This document shows, piece by piece, positions 10,101 to 23,097 of a stretch of DNA of 64,000 bases. Source of the DNA: Sanghuangporus weigelae (taxonomy: Eukaryota; Basidiomycota; Agaricomycetes; Hymenochaetales; Hymenochaetaceae); assembly GCA_033182465.1 (NCBI GenBank), contig CP137325.1:1798001-1862000 (forward strand). Reading direction: 5' to 3'. Below the pieces are notes generated by a model. That model was not told where the DNA came from. It did not search any database and saw nothing but the letters and a program-made list of their open reading frames with translations. The position numbers and the translations under genes are program-made. The first letter of the stretch is position 1; each line of letters opens with the position of its first letter.

Positions 10101-11763
10101 GATTCTCCATTGGCCAGGCAAGAAGAACCAAGCGGACGAGCTATCACGACGATCCGACTATATGCCAGAGGACAAGGACAACTTAGGAGTTACCTTATTA
10201 CCTCCTGATACGATCAAGCAACAAACATTGCGACGCACAGAGATCAACGGTCTATACAAGCTAGAAACTGAAATGGTCACTATCTCTGATCCTATTATCC
10301 GAACGATCAAGAGGAACTACAATACCGAGGAGGCTAAGAAGGAAATTCAGGCGATCAAGCAGAGCAACGGCTACAGTTACAGGAACGGTTTGCACTACGT
10401 AACCAATGCATTATATATCCCGCCGTCCGCCAACCTACGAGCGTTGCTAATCCGAAGGCGCCATGATCACAAACTTGCAGGCCACCCAGGAGCAGAAAAG
10501 ACCATAGAGCTTGTAAAGCGATCATACTATTGGCCGAAGATGGAAGAAATGATCCGAGCATATACCGCAACCTGCGACATATGTCAGCGTGCAAAACCGA
10601 TTCGACAGTTTCGAAATCCGCCGCTCCAACCGTTGGAGGCACCACATCAACCATGGGAAACCATAACCTGTGACCTGATTACCGACTTACCAGTTAGCAA
10701 TGAAGGCTACAGTGCGATACTCGTTATAGTGGACAAACTCACTAAAATGGGGAAGTTCATTCCTTGCCAAGGAATACCCAATGCTAAGCAGTTGGCACGT
10801 TTGTTCCGCCAACATGTCTTCAAATACTACGGGGCCCCTAAACGAGTAATCTCCGACCGAGGTAGCAACTTCACCGCGCAATTCCTCAAGGAGTTCTGCA
10901 GACTCATCGATGTCGATTGGAAAACTAGTACAGCGTATCATCCACAAACCGATGGTCAAACCGAGCGACTAAATCAAGAGCTCGAACAGTACTTACGCTG
11001 CTATGTGTCCTACCGACAAACAGATTGGGCAGAGTACATCGATATAGCAGAATTCGCCTACAACAACAGGAAGCACAGTACTACACATCAGTCACCATTC
11101 TATACACTGTATGGATGGCATCCTCACCTGGACGTTGCGGAGACCGGTGATTCAAACGTCCCAGAAGCAATAAATCACCTAGAGGAGCTTCGACAAGTAC
11201 AGCAAGAAGCCTATAATTCGATTAGGCAAGCGAATGAGGCAATGAAGCTTTATGCAGACCTGCATCGAGGCAAACTGCCAGGGTACAAGCCAGGAGACGA
11301 AGTGTTACTAGACATGAGGAATCTCAGTCGATTGGAACCAACGAAGAAACTTGCAATGAAATGGGCAGGGCCTTATAAAGTCGAGAAGGCAGTCGGACAA
11401 GTGTCATTCAGATTACGCTTACCCGAAACCCTTCCGATCCACCCAGTGTTTCATGCGAGTCTTCTCAGGCCTTACAAACGAAAGGAATACCCTGGAAGAC
11501 CCACTTTGGATGAACCACCACCTATTGAAGTAGAGGGAGAAGCAGAGTACGAAGTGGAGACGATTCATAATACAAGACGTCATCGGAGCAAGGTCCAATA
11601 CCTTATCCAATGGAAAGGATACCAGGAGCGAACATGGGAGCCACTTGACAACCTCAAGAACTCCTATCAAATGATCGAAGCATTCCATAAAAAGTATCCT
11701 CAGGCAATCCAGCCACCGAACCTTAACCAATGGATCGCCGCACGAAAACGAATGAGGCAATAG
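7175..11763 (+). CDS. pol: Pol of element 1: protease, RT, RNase H, integrase, chromodomain
   Basis: The first ATG of the frame is at 7285 (1492 codons from there), but the frame is open from the frameshift site. Seen in order, counted from that ATG: aspartic protease LIDSGAT (Asp33); a charged spacer of about 350 residues with an EEIN..PKRWKKQ repeat twice; reverse transcriptase with YLDD near residue 691; RNase H with ETDAS near 838; integrase zinc-binding H..H..C..C near 1060-1105, then the catalytic Asp, ISDRG and TDGQTERLNQELEQ (DDE) near 1130-1230; and a C-terminal chromodomain (YEVETIHN...YLIQWKGY...TWEP) near 1420-1460. No stop interrupts it. The chromodomain would guide integration to modified histones in related elements. 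Confidence 0.95.
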
Positions 11764-12017
11764 TTGCATCACATGCACTCCACCCGATGGAGCCGCTTAT
11801 GGATCCACAATAGAGACGATGAGTAAGGTCCCCAACGACCTTACCAAGCAATGACATCAATGTGGCACACCAAAGCGAGAGCAGAGATAGAAGAATTAGG
11901 CAAGACATCGCCGACATACCAACAAGATGGTATAAAACATGGAGAACTTCGAGCTGAACGAACAACAACTCGAATCGCAACAGCTCTACTTCACTACAAG
12001 CGAACCACTACTCAGCT

Positions 12018-13016
12018 ATGCCTATCTTCGACGAGCTACATGCATTCTGTCAACCAGAAGATGCACCAGAATGGACATTTACACTCAGGCCACCGACCGA
12101 ACGTTATCAATGGCCACAGCTGTGCAATCGATTCAACGAAGAGAACTACGAAGATGAGATTGTACCCCTATGCCCAGGGAAGTACTTCGATGATCTATTC
12201 GACAAGTGGAACGCAGTCCACCACAACCGAGACGAAATACCCCACCTTATGATGGCGAATCACTCAGACGAGTGGTTATTCAAACTCAGTAACCCTCGAG
12301 ACGCAGCATTACGCCGACTCAATGATGATGCATTTCTAACCTACGCGATCGAACTCGAAACACAAGCATTACATCGAGGCAAGATCGACTTTAGGCACGA
12401 AACGACATACAAGAACATCATGGGCATCTATCATTCGGCAATTCAAATTTGCGCCTACCGACGAGACATGACTACCGCAATTCTTAACCGAATGATGCGA
12501 TGGAGTCACTATCATCCGATGAGCATCGATGCGATGAAGTACATTATATACATAGCCGACCAGACGGGCTTCTATGCATCCCACACCATGCAGTTCATGA
12601 CGGTACTCAACATGACGAAGTATTACGAAGGAACGAGATACCGAACGGTTATTGAAGCGAGGAACTCTACTACGGATGAGGTACCACTCGACAACATCGA
12701 GCACCACGTAGTCGAAGGCAAAGAGGTTAACTACGACCCTCATTACCTTATGGAACTCAACAACCGAGAGGAAGAAGCCAGAGAAAAACTACAGGCTACA
12801 CGACACCCCTTGCTGGAAGATCTGATGATCTCAGTCTACCAGTACCCGAACGAACTCTACCAGCCGGACGAGATGCTTACTATGTCGGAACAGGAGGACA
12901 TGTATATACACTCCGACGATACAGAGTCAAGTGAAGAAGGTGAAAGCAGGGAACTATATACCCCAGCGAACTCGGCCCAGACTACACCTGAGGCTGAAGA
13001 ATCCGAAGATTTGTAA
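12018..13016 (+). CDS. Extra ORF between pol and 3' LTR, element 1 (332 aa)
   Basis: An intact frame begins at ATG 12018 and ends TAA. The protein is acidic, rich in His, Tyr and Met, with a Ser/Glu/Thr-rich acidic tail (last 50 residues). There is no signal peptide or membrane span, so it is not an obvious envelope protein, and I recognise no family. A second ATG frame (from 11939) overlaps its start. Ty3 elements normally have nothing here, except those with env-like genes. Codon choice (A- and C-ending) resembles gag and pol, suggesting long residence in the element. Confidence 0.6.
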   Translation: MPIFDELHAFCQPEDAPEWTFTLRPPTERYQWPQLCNRFNEENYEDEIVPLCPGKYFDDLFDKWNAVHHNRDEIPHLMMANHSDEWLFKLSNPRDAALRRLNDDAFLTYAIELETQALHRGKIDFRHETTYKNIMGIYHSAIQICAYRRDMTTAILNRMMRWSHYHPMSIDAMKYIIYIADQTGFYASHTMQFMTVLNMTKYYEGTRYRTVIEARNSTTDEVPLDNIEHHVVEGKEVNYDPHYLMELNNREEEAREKLQATRHPLLEDLMISVYQYPNELYQPDEMLTMSEQEDMYIHSDDTESSEEGESRELYTPANSAQTTPEAEESEDL

Positions 13017-13555
13017 ACAACTCTTCTTTTATGCAACCCCTTTCCCATATCGTGACCCGACATGGTCAATTATGCATTTCATTCTTACCTTATGGTATTT
13101 ATGGTCACATCCGACCAAATTATGCTTTAGGCACCTCCTTATTTCACGCTTATTCGGTCAACCAGCACAAATGAAGCACTATGCAGAAGTGTCAAAGAAC
13201 CAACAAGGGCCTAGACATTTTGTATATTGCGTCATTGTGCCGGCACCGAATTAGCAGATTATGCATACCCTTTATTATCCTCTATGCAACGGAGAAGCCA
13301 AAAGTTTACGTGAAGTCACTCCCTTGCATTATGCTAGGATGTGCCTTCACGCTAAAAGGCACTCCAATCCCACTTTTTCTTCGAAAAACTCCATTTGGGG
13401 GTTGAAGAGCCGTAGGTAAACACCTGGAACTTCACTCCCAAATTGGTATAAAACTTATTCATTAACGACTTTATGATTTCTTTCTTATCACTTTCAATTG
13501 CGTCATATTCTTTACATGATGCACATTTCATATTCATATCCCTTCCCACCACCCT
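13017..13555. other. Non-coding stretch between the extra ORF and the antisense gene
   Basis: AT-richer than the coding part and without a convincing frame. A 66-codon minus-strand frame (13352-13552) follows the antisense gene but has no supporting feature, so this is probably 3' untranslated sequence for both strands. Confidence 0.5.
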
Positions 13556-13871
13556 TTACAAGTCAATGTCTTCCCAGACACCCTTTTCACGACGTTCCTG
13601 CGAAGCAATACCTGCATTTTCGACGACTGGATCGATAACCTCAACGTCATAACCGAGCGCGAGGTGAACTCGAAGCGCGACAGTAGTAACATCGCGCTGG
13701 AACGATTGCATTTCGAAGTCAGCCTCCTAGAGGATGATTAACAACTCGAAACGGCACAGAGCATGCATCACTTACCTGAGCACGCCTCTTACGCTCCAAA
13801 ATCCAATGATTTATGCCGAAAATCGCGACAATAACGACAAAAACAGTAACAGCAGCGGCGACTTTCGACAT
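13556..13871 (-). CDS. Candidate antisense spliced small membrane protein (88 aa)
   Basis: On the minus strand an ATG at 13871 opens exon 1 (13871-13776, 32 codons). A donor GTAAGT follows CAG at 13775, and an acceptor CTAG closes a 49-nt intron (13775-13727) that contains TTAAT. Exon 2 (13726-13556, 56 codons plus stop) continues in phase 0. The product has one hydrophobic segment near the N-terminus (residues about 4-20, AAAVTVFVVIVAIFG), a basic flank (ERKRR) and an acidic tail. An intron antisense to the genomic RNA would survive retrotransposition. The sense strand is also open in the same codon register here, so coding direction is not proven. Confidence 0.45.
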
Positions 13872-13982
13872 TTTGGAGCAGAGATGATGATGGTTTGATA
13901 GCAAAAATCAACCATCACTAGGCGACCCTTTATCCGAGCTTTCTCACGGATTAGGATGAACATTTCTCCGAAAGTTCATCTT

Positions 13983-13995
13983 AGGGGGGGTGTAG
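13983..13995 (+). promoter_or_regulatory. Polypurine tract of element 1
   Basis: AGGGGGGGTGTAG lies directly before the 3' LTR start (TGAAAGG at 13996). It is the expected plus-strand primer for reverse transcription. Confidence 0.85.
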
Positions 13996-15507
13996 TGAAA
14001 GGATCCGCTCAAAAACTCGCATCAGGATCGACACGATCGACAGATCTACACGATCAGCTTTCCAAACGCGACCGGTAACCAAGCCAGCTATCAAAGGCCC
14101 AAGCAATCGAGCGGCCTAGGCAACAGTAACCCGTTACCACCCGAGCGCTAGAAGCACCGAAGCGGATACGTAATCCCGCTAACAGCTAACACCGCCGACC
14201 GCCTATTACCGCAGACTACCACTCTAACGCCGCCGACCAAGCAACCAGAGCGACCTCGATCAAAAGAAGCGATCAAACTTCTTAGAAGTCCAGAAGCACA
14301 ACTACTAAAGCCTAAACGCTAAAAGGCTAAAGGCTAATAAGGTTTATGGAGACCTCACTGGCATTTCAGCACTGTCAAGTCTGTGCACGAGTTTACATGG
14401 TCCTTTATGAAGTATACTACTTAGTATGCACGGCAACGGTTGGCACGCGTGACTGTCACATTGAAACCGAGCGATATCTTCAAGATACAATGCATTCCAA
14501 TCCACCAAACCCAATAGTACCCAAGAAACGAGAGGAACTCACGATCACAACTCGGACCCCTCGAACTGCGAACCCGATAACTTGGAGAATGATTGGATGG
14601 TATAGACCGGAGTTGCACACACCATGTCCAGCATCTACGATACAAGCAAACCTTTATTTACCGAGAGATGCGAACCTGGAGACCAAGCAATTACAACTCC
14701 TTATACAACGGAGGATATGGCATTACATTCGAGACATACGATATGAAGGCAAAGCATGGCTAGTCACCAGAACCCAGCAGAACCCGCCAGCAGAGCTTAT
14801 GCAGTTCATGATATGCCTTGGACCATACTCTACACCAACCCGACACCTTAACACAGACGTGCGAGTTATGCTTACCCTCGCTGGACCTCGAGATGAATTC
14901 CGAAGAATCACATACCGAGCAGCCTACATCGCTCCAAGAGCAAAGATGCCACTCAATGACGGCAATGACATCGTTATGGAGTACTGACAGTGGAGCATTC
15001 CATATCGGAGCACCACCTCTATTGTCTCAGTCAGCAACTCCAAAGAATTCTGTCATAGTGGAGACGACCTTACAAAGATTGGAGCAAAGTGGAGCGAAGC
15101 GCAGCAGGATGACAAAGGAACAGATGTAATGGTGGAGGAAAGTGGAGTAAAGTGGAGACAGGATGAGTAAGAAATAGGACGGAAAATGGAATATCTGGGA
15201 GCATAAATAGTTGTAGGATTAGGCCCTCATTTCCCCATCTTTCGATCCTCTTAACACACTGGTGTAAAGCTTGCCCTACAGCGAGCTATTACTGTGTGCT
15301 TTGTACTATCACGCCTCTTGGAAATCCCAATCTGCTTTACTATCACCTCGTATCTGAAAGCATCCATAACTCGAACCGCGACTAAGAAGGCTAGTAAGGG
15401 ACCGCGTGGTACAGCCAGACGTGGGTAGATAAGATCACCTTTGCACAACATATCGCTGCTTAGGCAAAAGGATCGAACCGGTGTAACCCCGGGCCTACTC
15501 CCTAACA
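13996..15507 (+). repeat. 3' LTR of element 1
   Basis: It is 1512 bp, the same length as the 5' LTR and nearly identical to it. The duplicated target CTCTC follows at 15508-15512. It carries the U3 ORF and TATA-like box again. Confidence 0.95.
14346..14987 (+). CDS. U3-encoded ORF of element 1, copy in 3' LTR (213 aa)
   Basis: The translated protein is identical to that at 3567-4208. In a genomic RNA that begins in R of the 5' LTR this copy is the last ORF, in the same place as the U3-encoded sag gene of mouse mammary tumour virus; that comparison is positional only. The 350 bp before it in the LTR are also free of ATG. Confidence 0.6.
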   Translation: METSLAFQHCQVCARVYMVLYEVYYLVCTATVGTRDCHIETERYLQDTMHSNPPNPIVPKKREELTITTRTPRTANPITWRMIGWYRPELHTPCPASTIQANLYLPRDANLETKQLQLLIQRRIWHYIRDIRYEGKAWLVTRTQQNPPAELMQFMICLGPYSTPTRHLNTDVRVMLTLAGPRDEFRRITYRAAYIAPRAKMPLNDGNDIVMEY

Positions 15508-16046
15508 CTCTCGTTTCTTGGGTACTATTGGGCTTGGTGGATTGGAATGCATTGTATCCTGAAGGTGTCGCTCGGTTTCGATGTGACAGTCACGCGTACC
15601 AACCGTTGCCGTGCATACTAAGTAGTATACTTCATAAAGGACCATGTAAACTCGTGCACAGACTTGACAGTGCTGAAATGCCAGTGAGGTCTCCATAAAC
15701 CTTATTAGCCTTTAGCCTTTTAGCGTTTAGGCTTTAGTAGTTGTGCTTCTGGACTTCTAAGAAGTTTGATCGCTTCTTTTGATCGAGGTCGCTCTGGTTG
15801 CTTGGTCGGCGGCGTTAGAGTGGTAGTCCGCGGTAATAGGCGGTCGGCGGTGTTAGCTGTTAGCGGGATTACGTATCCGCTTCGGTGCTTCTAGCGCTCG
15901 GGTGGTAACGGGTTACTGTTGCCTAGGCCGCTCGATTGCTTGGGCCTTTGATAGCTGGCTTGGTTACCGGTCGCGTTTGGAAAGCTGATCGTGTAGATCT
16001 GTTGATCGTGTCGATCCTGATGCGAGTTTTTGAGCGGATCCTTTCA
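15508..16046 (-). repeat. Solo LTR, part 2 (reverse orientation)
   Basis: This continues the solo LTR that begins at 2239 and ends with GGATCCTTTCA, the inverse of the LTR start. It begins with the duplicated target CTCTC (15508-15512) shared with 3212-3216, then reads the remaining LTR sequence backwards, including the first 60 or so codons of the U3 ORF on the minus strand. GTAGG follows directly (16047-16051), matching 2234-2238. Excision of an internal region by LTR-LTR recombination is the usual way such solo LTRs arise. Confidence 0.95.
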
Positions 16047-16493
16047 GTAGGGAACCCCTCTTTACAAAATCTGTCACACTGTGTCACAGATTTGACACGC
16101 GCAGTACCTCGGCACAATCACCACTACTTTCTGTCACTTTTGTGTCACCTCCCAACAGACACTCATCAATAATAATTCAGGATAATATACAATCAGTCTA
16201 GAAAAAAAAAATAGACATAAGTCAATGCCAGGAGTGCATACAATTGACCAGAATGATAAAGTACATGTGCAATGAAATTTTTTGAGACAATCTACATTCA
16301 CTAACTAACACATAATTTATAACTTGTGTAATTTAAAATGAAATACTCCACCAATTCCCCTGAAACTTTGCAGAGCACGTTTATATGTGAGAACACACTT
16401 GCATGAATGTTTTGAGTACAATCGGAAATGTGGAAGGTAGAGAAACTGCGATTTGTAAAGAGGGGTAACTTGTAAAGAGGGGTCACACGATAG

Positions 16494-17196
16494 TACAAGA
16501 CGTACTCGTAAATATGATTACCTGTCAGACCATCAGATCAACCATCAAACCCTCTTTATAAAGGGAAGACAGAAGGACTCTTGGCACAGAGATGTATTCG
16601 AATGACGTCTTCGAGGGAGGAGAAACGGAAATGCGCAGGTACAGAGCAATTAGGTCGGGCTCCGTAGACATAGAAACCAGACAACATTAATGGTGTGAGG
16701 AACCAAAAGCTGCGGCACAAAGCAGGCGAAGAGACGACAGCACTGCTCAGAGGCCAGACACCGCCTTTCGGACAATCGAACAGATAATCATGGACGAAAG
16801 TAGCTGAAAGAGACTAGCAGAGATCAGAAGAAAATGCTGATTTTCGATCTTAATTCGGTAAATGGATATGGCCTAACAGGTCGGCTGGTGCCGGGATGCC
16901 GTACAACGGCTGAGACTGCTTGAAGCGCTACGGGTCCACAAAAAGACCCGGGATCCGTTGCTTCGGACAAGTCCCGGCTAGAAAAGGAATAAAAATGTTA
17001 TGTAAAATAAATAAATATAAATTGGCTCCGACCATTCCACATCCTCTTTAGCATCTGGCCTGTTCAGACTGTTCTTGTCTTTTACCCTAACCATCACCTC
17101 CGCCCCTGCCAGCTTCCGCTATCGTCCGCAACGACGGCGGCGACAACGACGACAACCGCAGCTGCAGCGACAAGCAACTCAAAGCATCGACGAACA
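16494..17196. other. Intergenic/promoter region of the MAP kinase gene
   Basis: No open frame of note. A GC-rich stretch near 16860-16980 can fold into short hairpins (for example CGGGTC and GACCCG around a CACAAAAA loop), and a CT-rich tract with ACC/CTCC runs lies just upstream of the ATG, as is common in fungal promoters. I see no tRNA. Confidence 0.5.
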
Positions 17197-18970
<1,774 letters not shown>

Positions 18971-19438
18971 ACCACTAACGACTATTATGTTTTCTTCCGG
19001 CCGAGAACTTTGCCTCAGTAGACATTCCGGGCCGAATGTCGGCCGGTACGACAAACGATTATCATTAATCATACCTTCTGTTAATCCCAGTTATACCACC
19101 CTTGGTCCAAAAATCTTCCGAATCAACCTCTCCCAATCTCATTTCAACGCAAACCATCAAATATGTATTCTTTGTTCTCATGGGGTCTCTGATTTTCTTT
19201 GCGAGTCGATATATTCGTTCAAGTTTGTCCATGACTTATAATGTCTATACTTTGTTGGTTTTTGTTTCTTTTGAAGGTTAAATGAAAAATGTACAATATA
19301 TTTTTATGAGGTTCCATAATAACAATAACAGCAGTGTCGCTTATGTAACGCATTTTACTGGAGATCGACGCAGATCGACGTTGTCTCTTGAGTCTTGTAG
19401 TGACAGCGACCATTGACCACATTCAATCGAGATTCGAA
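18971..19438. other. Intergenic between MAP kinase and DCTN6
   Basis: It holds the MAP kinase 3' untranslated region and the DCTN6 promoter. I see no gene or repeat in it. Confidence 0.6.
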
Positions 19439-20023
19439 ATGCCGCCAATGTAAGTGTATAATATCTTTTACTTTCACTATAAACGTATTCATCATATCAG
19501 AAAGGACAAATATACTATCCACTCGAAGGCAGTTGTTTGCCAGGACGTCGAGCTGAAAGGCGACATCACAATCGGGGCAGGAACGGTGGTTCACCCAAAG
19601 GCCTCTATATTTGCCATCGCGGGCCCTATCATCATCGGTTCAAACAATATTATCGAGGAGAACGCTGTCATCGTCAACCGTCGGCGAGAACCGATGCGAA
19701 TTGGTGACGAGAACTTGATTGAGATTGGAGCGCGCGTTGAATGTCCTGTTATCGGCGACCACAACACGATAAGTACCAAGGCGCGTGTGCATCATACTGT
19801 GCGACTGGGGAGTTACTGCGTGATTGGCGTGAGATGCCTTGTTGCGCTTCCGGAGGACGAATCGATTGAGGATTATACGGTATTATATGGGCCTGAGGCG
19901 GAGAGACGGACGTGGAGTGGCCGAGGAAAGGTGCAGGAGGCGGATTTGAGGAAGAAACACGTTGACTATCTCAAGGAGACGCTACCGAAGTTCAATAGAC
20001 AGAGGAAAGGCGATGCCTCATGA
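19439..20023 (+). CDS. DCTN6: Dynactin subunit 6 (p27), 2 exons (177 aa)
   Basis: Exon 1 is only 11 nt (19439-19449, encoding Met-Pro-Pro and two bases), followed by GTAAGT and an intron to 19500. Exon 2 is 19501-20023. The protein shows the left-handed beta-helix hexapeptide repeats of the dynactin pointed-end subunits: IHSKAVVCQDVELKGDITIG, then VVHPKA, IIIGSNNIIEENAVI, LIEIGARVECPVIGDHNTI. It caps the pointed-end complex of dynactin, the dynein cofactor for nuclear and vesicle movement on microtubules. The family is about 170-190 residues, so it is full length. Dynactin p25 is the alternative, but the total length and internal motifs fit p27 better. Confidence 0.9.
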
Positions 20024-20233
20024 AATCCAATTGACCTTGTCGTTTACATGACATGTAAATAATGAATACTAATCAGGATTCAAGCCATTTGAAAAGTCGT
20101 AACCACGTGATCATTGTCTGTCCTGTTTTTCGTTTTCGAATCCGTCAAAAATCCTTTTACCAGTGACCACAACCATGTCCTGAAGACCATTGCATTCATC
20201 CGAACCTACTTATCACTCTGAGGGCCTGTGATT

Positions 20234-22835
20234 ATGAAGAGGGCTTCTGTTTCCGAGACGCCAGCAATGCAATCTGAGGTATCGCATAAATCGAAGAAGC
20301 TCAAGGCGTCGACTTCGCCTGCTTTACCTGTTGTTAATCCGCTGAACTCAGAATCAAACCAAGAGCAATGGCAGACCGTAGGGAGAAAGGGAAAGGTGGC
20401 TTGTGCGTATTAAGCTGTTCGTAACGAAGCCAGAAATTCTCACAATCTCCAGCATCACTATTAGCAAGACCAGGTTTTGACGCGAGCAACGCCTTCGCTA
20501 GTCTCGTGCAAGCCGAAGACAAAGCAGATGCGGACGGTCAGTGGTCGAAAGTAGAAAGGAGGAAGGCCAGGAAGGCCAAGAAGGCGCGAAAAAATGAGGA
20601 AAAGGCCGAGGTGCGTAATTCAATGCTCCGGATAATCCTCCACCTACTGAAATTTGATCAGTTGTCTCCACCACGCTTTTTCTACGTGAATAGCGAGATC
20701 ACCAAACGAAGAGAAGCAATAACTATAGGTGTGAGGCGACAAATGGATGTATCATATCATGCTGACCTTTCTCGGATAGGACATACGAGACTTGGTCCTT
20801 CATCTACTTGGAGAGGCGGCGCCTCAGCCATGGTTGAAAGTTGAGGTGTGCATGGAGCTTTTCTTCATTGACTCGATCCTTATCCAATTTGCCTAAGAAT
20901 CGACAAGCCATTGCCAAAGTGGTCGTCTTGTTCGTGCCTGGTATTCTGCCTGAACACCTCAATGTAAAGGTCCATGCGGCGAACGCAACGACGAACCCGA
21001 ACATACCTTTGTCCATACCTCTTCCTCCCGATCCGACTCTGTCTGCTCAGGGAAACCCGGTGACTGTGAAAACTTTGTTCGGTGGGACAAAAGAGATCAT
21101 TCCGGACTTGAGAACCAGCGCCATTGTCAAGCTACCTTTTCTTGCCCGGACGTTCAGTCATGCCTGTCCTACACATGCGCCTGGCGATTCATTTCGCATG
21201 CACAGTGTTCTTGGTGCCTTCTTTCAAGGTCCTGTCAGTGCCGAAGAGAAGAAACGACGGACGGTAGCATCGTTGAAAGGTTAGTCTTGCCCTACCGAAA
21301 ACTTTGATTAATTATTAATCCTCGTTCAGCTGGAAAGGAATTCTCCACTGATGATCCCATGCGTTACGTGCTCACGCCTGCGCAAATGCTTGAGAACGAC
21401 TATCCCTTACCATCGTACATGAAAGATGCTTCAGTCGGTCTTGAAGCAGGTTCTGTTTCGGTGACTGAAGATGGATGGGCCGAGACGCCTCGGCCAGTGG
21501 ATGACGAATCGGGTACCGTCGAGGTAATTGCTATAGATTGCGAAATGGTAAGTTACTTCTTAGATAACTTCTTCCTACCTACTGACATGTCTATAATAGT
21601 GCCTGACGGAAGATGGAAAGGAACTAACTCGTATCTGTGCCATCGATTTCAAAAGTGGTAACGTCTTACTCGACCAACTGGTAAAGCCGCCGAAGCCGGT
21701 ACTTGATTACCTCACGAGGCATGTTCATCTTAGCCTCCTTACCTCATGAAATACTGATGCGCAGTTTGAAGATGGTCAGGTATAAAAGAAGAGAGTCTTC
21801 GAGATATTACGGCTACTCTTCAAACTGCACGCGATGAACTTCTCAACCTCCTTTCTTCATCACGCAGTAGAACTGGTAAAACACCTATTTTGCTTGGACA
21901 TTCCTTAGAGTCCGATTTGCGAGCTTTAAAGCTGGCGCATAGTCGGTGTATTGATACCGCGCTACTCTATCATCATCCCCGAGGGCGGCCATTGAAACCG
22001 GGGCTTGCTTGGCTCACCAAGAAGTGGTGTGGGCGAGAGATCCAGAATCGTGGAGAAGGCGGACATGACGCAGAAGAGGATGCGCGGGCTTGTATTGAAC
22101 TCTTGCAGCGAAAGCTCAAGGGAGGACCATCCTTCGGCGAGTACAAATCGACGACGGAATTTGAGAGTATATTCGAGCGATTAAAGCGCTCGATCCGTGG
22201 AAGTCCGTCCGGCGAACCCGGCACTGGTGCGGGCGCAAAACTCAGGACAGCTGTTGTAGATCGTGGAAACCCAGCGACCTGGCATGGTGCAGGAGCGGGA
22301 CGATGCATCGCGTGTACAAACGATGAAGAGGTCGCGCAAGGAATCTTGAAGTGCATGGAGGATAGCGATTTCATTTGGGCGCGATTAAGCGGCCTCGCAG
22401 AGGCGCAAAACTGTGCGTTCTTTTTCTAACTGGTATATGAATACTATCTCATTGATCGATCATTTGGATGTAGGGCTGCAGCAAAAACCTACGGCAGACA
22501 ATCCCACACGGACTGTCACCGAGATGAATGACGTCGCAGCGGATGCTGCACTGAGAACTCTGAATTCGCATCTGATGATTATCCACGCCACTCTTCCGCC
22601 TCGCACCGCCTTCGTCGTGTTCACGGGACATTCTGATCCGCGACCGATGGTTGCGTTGCAAGCTCGTAAGACGGCGTTTGAGAACGCAATACGTGCTCTG
22701 CAGACGAATTCGAACTCGCCGTTGAATGCTGCGAGTGTTCCGGAAGGAGTTCGATGGACAAACGCTGATGCGCGTGACTTGGAGGAGGCTGTAGAACGTG
22801 CGCGTAGAGGCTTGCTTTTCTTGTCCCTGAAGTGA
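20234..22835 (+). CDS. REX1-type RNA exonuclease (DEDDh), 9 exons (727 aa)
   Basis: Exons: 20234-20402, 20453-20610, 20662-20730, 20780-20845, 20898-21279, 21330-21547, 21600-21718, 21772-22412, 22474-22835; phases close exactly. The N-terminus is Lys-rich (nuclear). A region IDIRDLVLHLLGE followed by AKVVVLFVPG is typical of REX1 proteins. The exonuclease domain has VIAIDCEM (DxE, around residue 351), LGHSLESDLRALKLAH...DTALLY (second Asp) and HDAEEDARACIELLQ (His and last Asp). REX1 trims 3' ends of 5S rRNA, tRNAs and 5.8S rRNA precursors. The intron 21719-21771 can only be read with a GC donor (GCATGT), as other choices break the frame at W-S-G-I. An E-box-like CACGTGA lies at 20104-20110 in its promoter. 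Confidence 0.93.
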
Positions 22836-23097
22836 GGAAGGCCGGGGTGTCAGTGGATCAACACTACAGAGCATTCAATACTATTGTTCATAGTCAGTGG
22901 TTCTTCGATAATTCCGTATGAATAAGGCTGCTCCAACTCAGGTCCATTTCTAAACTAAAATAGCAGTTCTATTCGTACTAAATTTATCGCGCGGTGATAA
23001 TTATACGATCCTGGGACGACAAAGACCTTGTGACTTGTTGGCATGAGTAAACTGTTTAGTCTGGATTTCGAACGTTTGTTCCTCCTTCCTGTTCACA

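Larger units (their letters stand above)
3217..15507 (+). mobile_element. Complete Ty3-type chromodomain LTR retrotransposon (element 1)
   Basis: The element is 12,291 bp. Two LTRs of 1512 bp (3217-4728, 13996-15507) begin TGAAAGG and end CCTAACA, and a 5-bp duplication CTCTC flanks it. I noticed one base difference between the LTRs (near 3433/14210), so insertion is recent. The order on the plus strand is: LTR with U3 ORF, ATG-free leader, coiled-coil ORF, gag, pol (protease, RT, RNase H, integrase, chromodomain), a 332-codon ORF, a candidate antisense spliced gene, a polypurine tract and the LTR. All major frames are intact, so it may be active. The order RT-RNase H-integrase and the chromodomain place it in Ty3 chromoviruses; the self-priming signal suggests the Tf1/sushi side of that group. 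Confidence 0.97.
2085..16493. mobile_element. TA-flanked inverted-repeat DNA element, split by nested LTR elements
   Basis: The left end (from 2085) and right end (to 16493) are inverted repeats sharing CTATC, a few variable bases, then ACCCCTCTTTACAA. TA lies outside both (2083-2084 and 16494-16495). A second inner copy of the CCCCTCTTTACAA block occurs near 16051 and near 16449-16465, so the right part has doubled ends. Without the solo LTR and everything inside it, the element is only about 590 bp and has no coding capacity. It was the original target of the solo LTR insertion (GTAGG duplicated at 2234-2238 and 16047-16051). Confidence 0.7.

Noticed and set aside
13352-13552. 66-codon minus-strand frame next to the antisense gene
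   Set aside because: Lies directly downstream of a stop and has no splice or family support; probably 3' untranslated.
16860-16980. GC-rich hairpin stretch, considered as tRNA or small RNA
   Set aside because: No cloverleaf, no T-loop sequence; hairpins are short.
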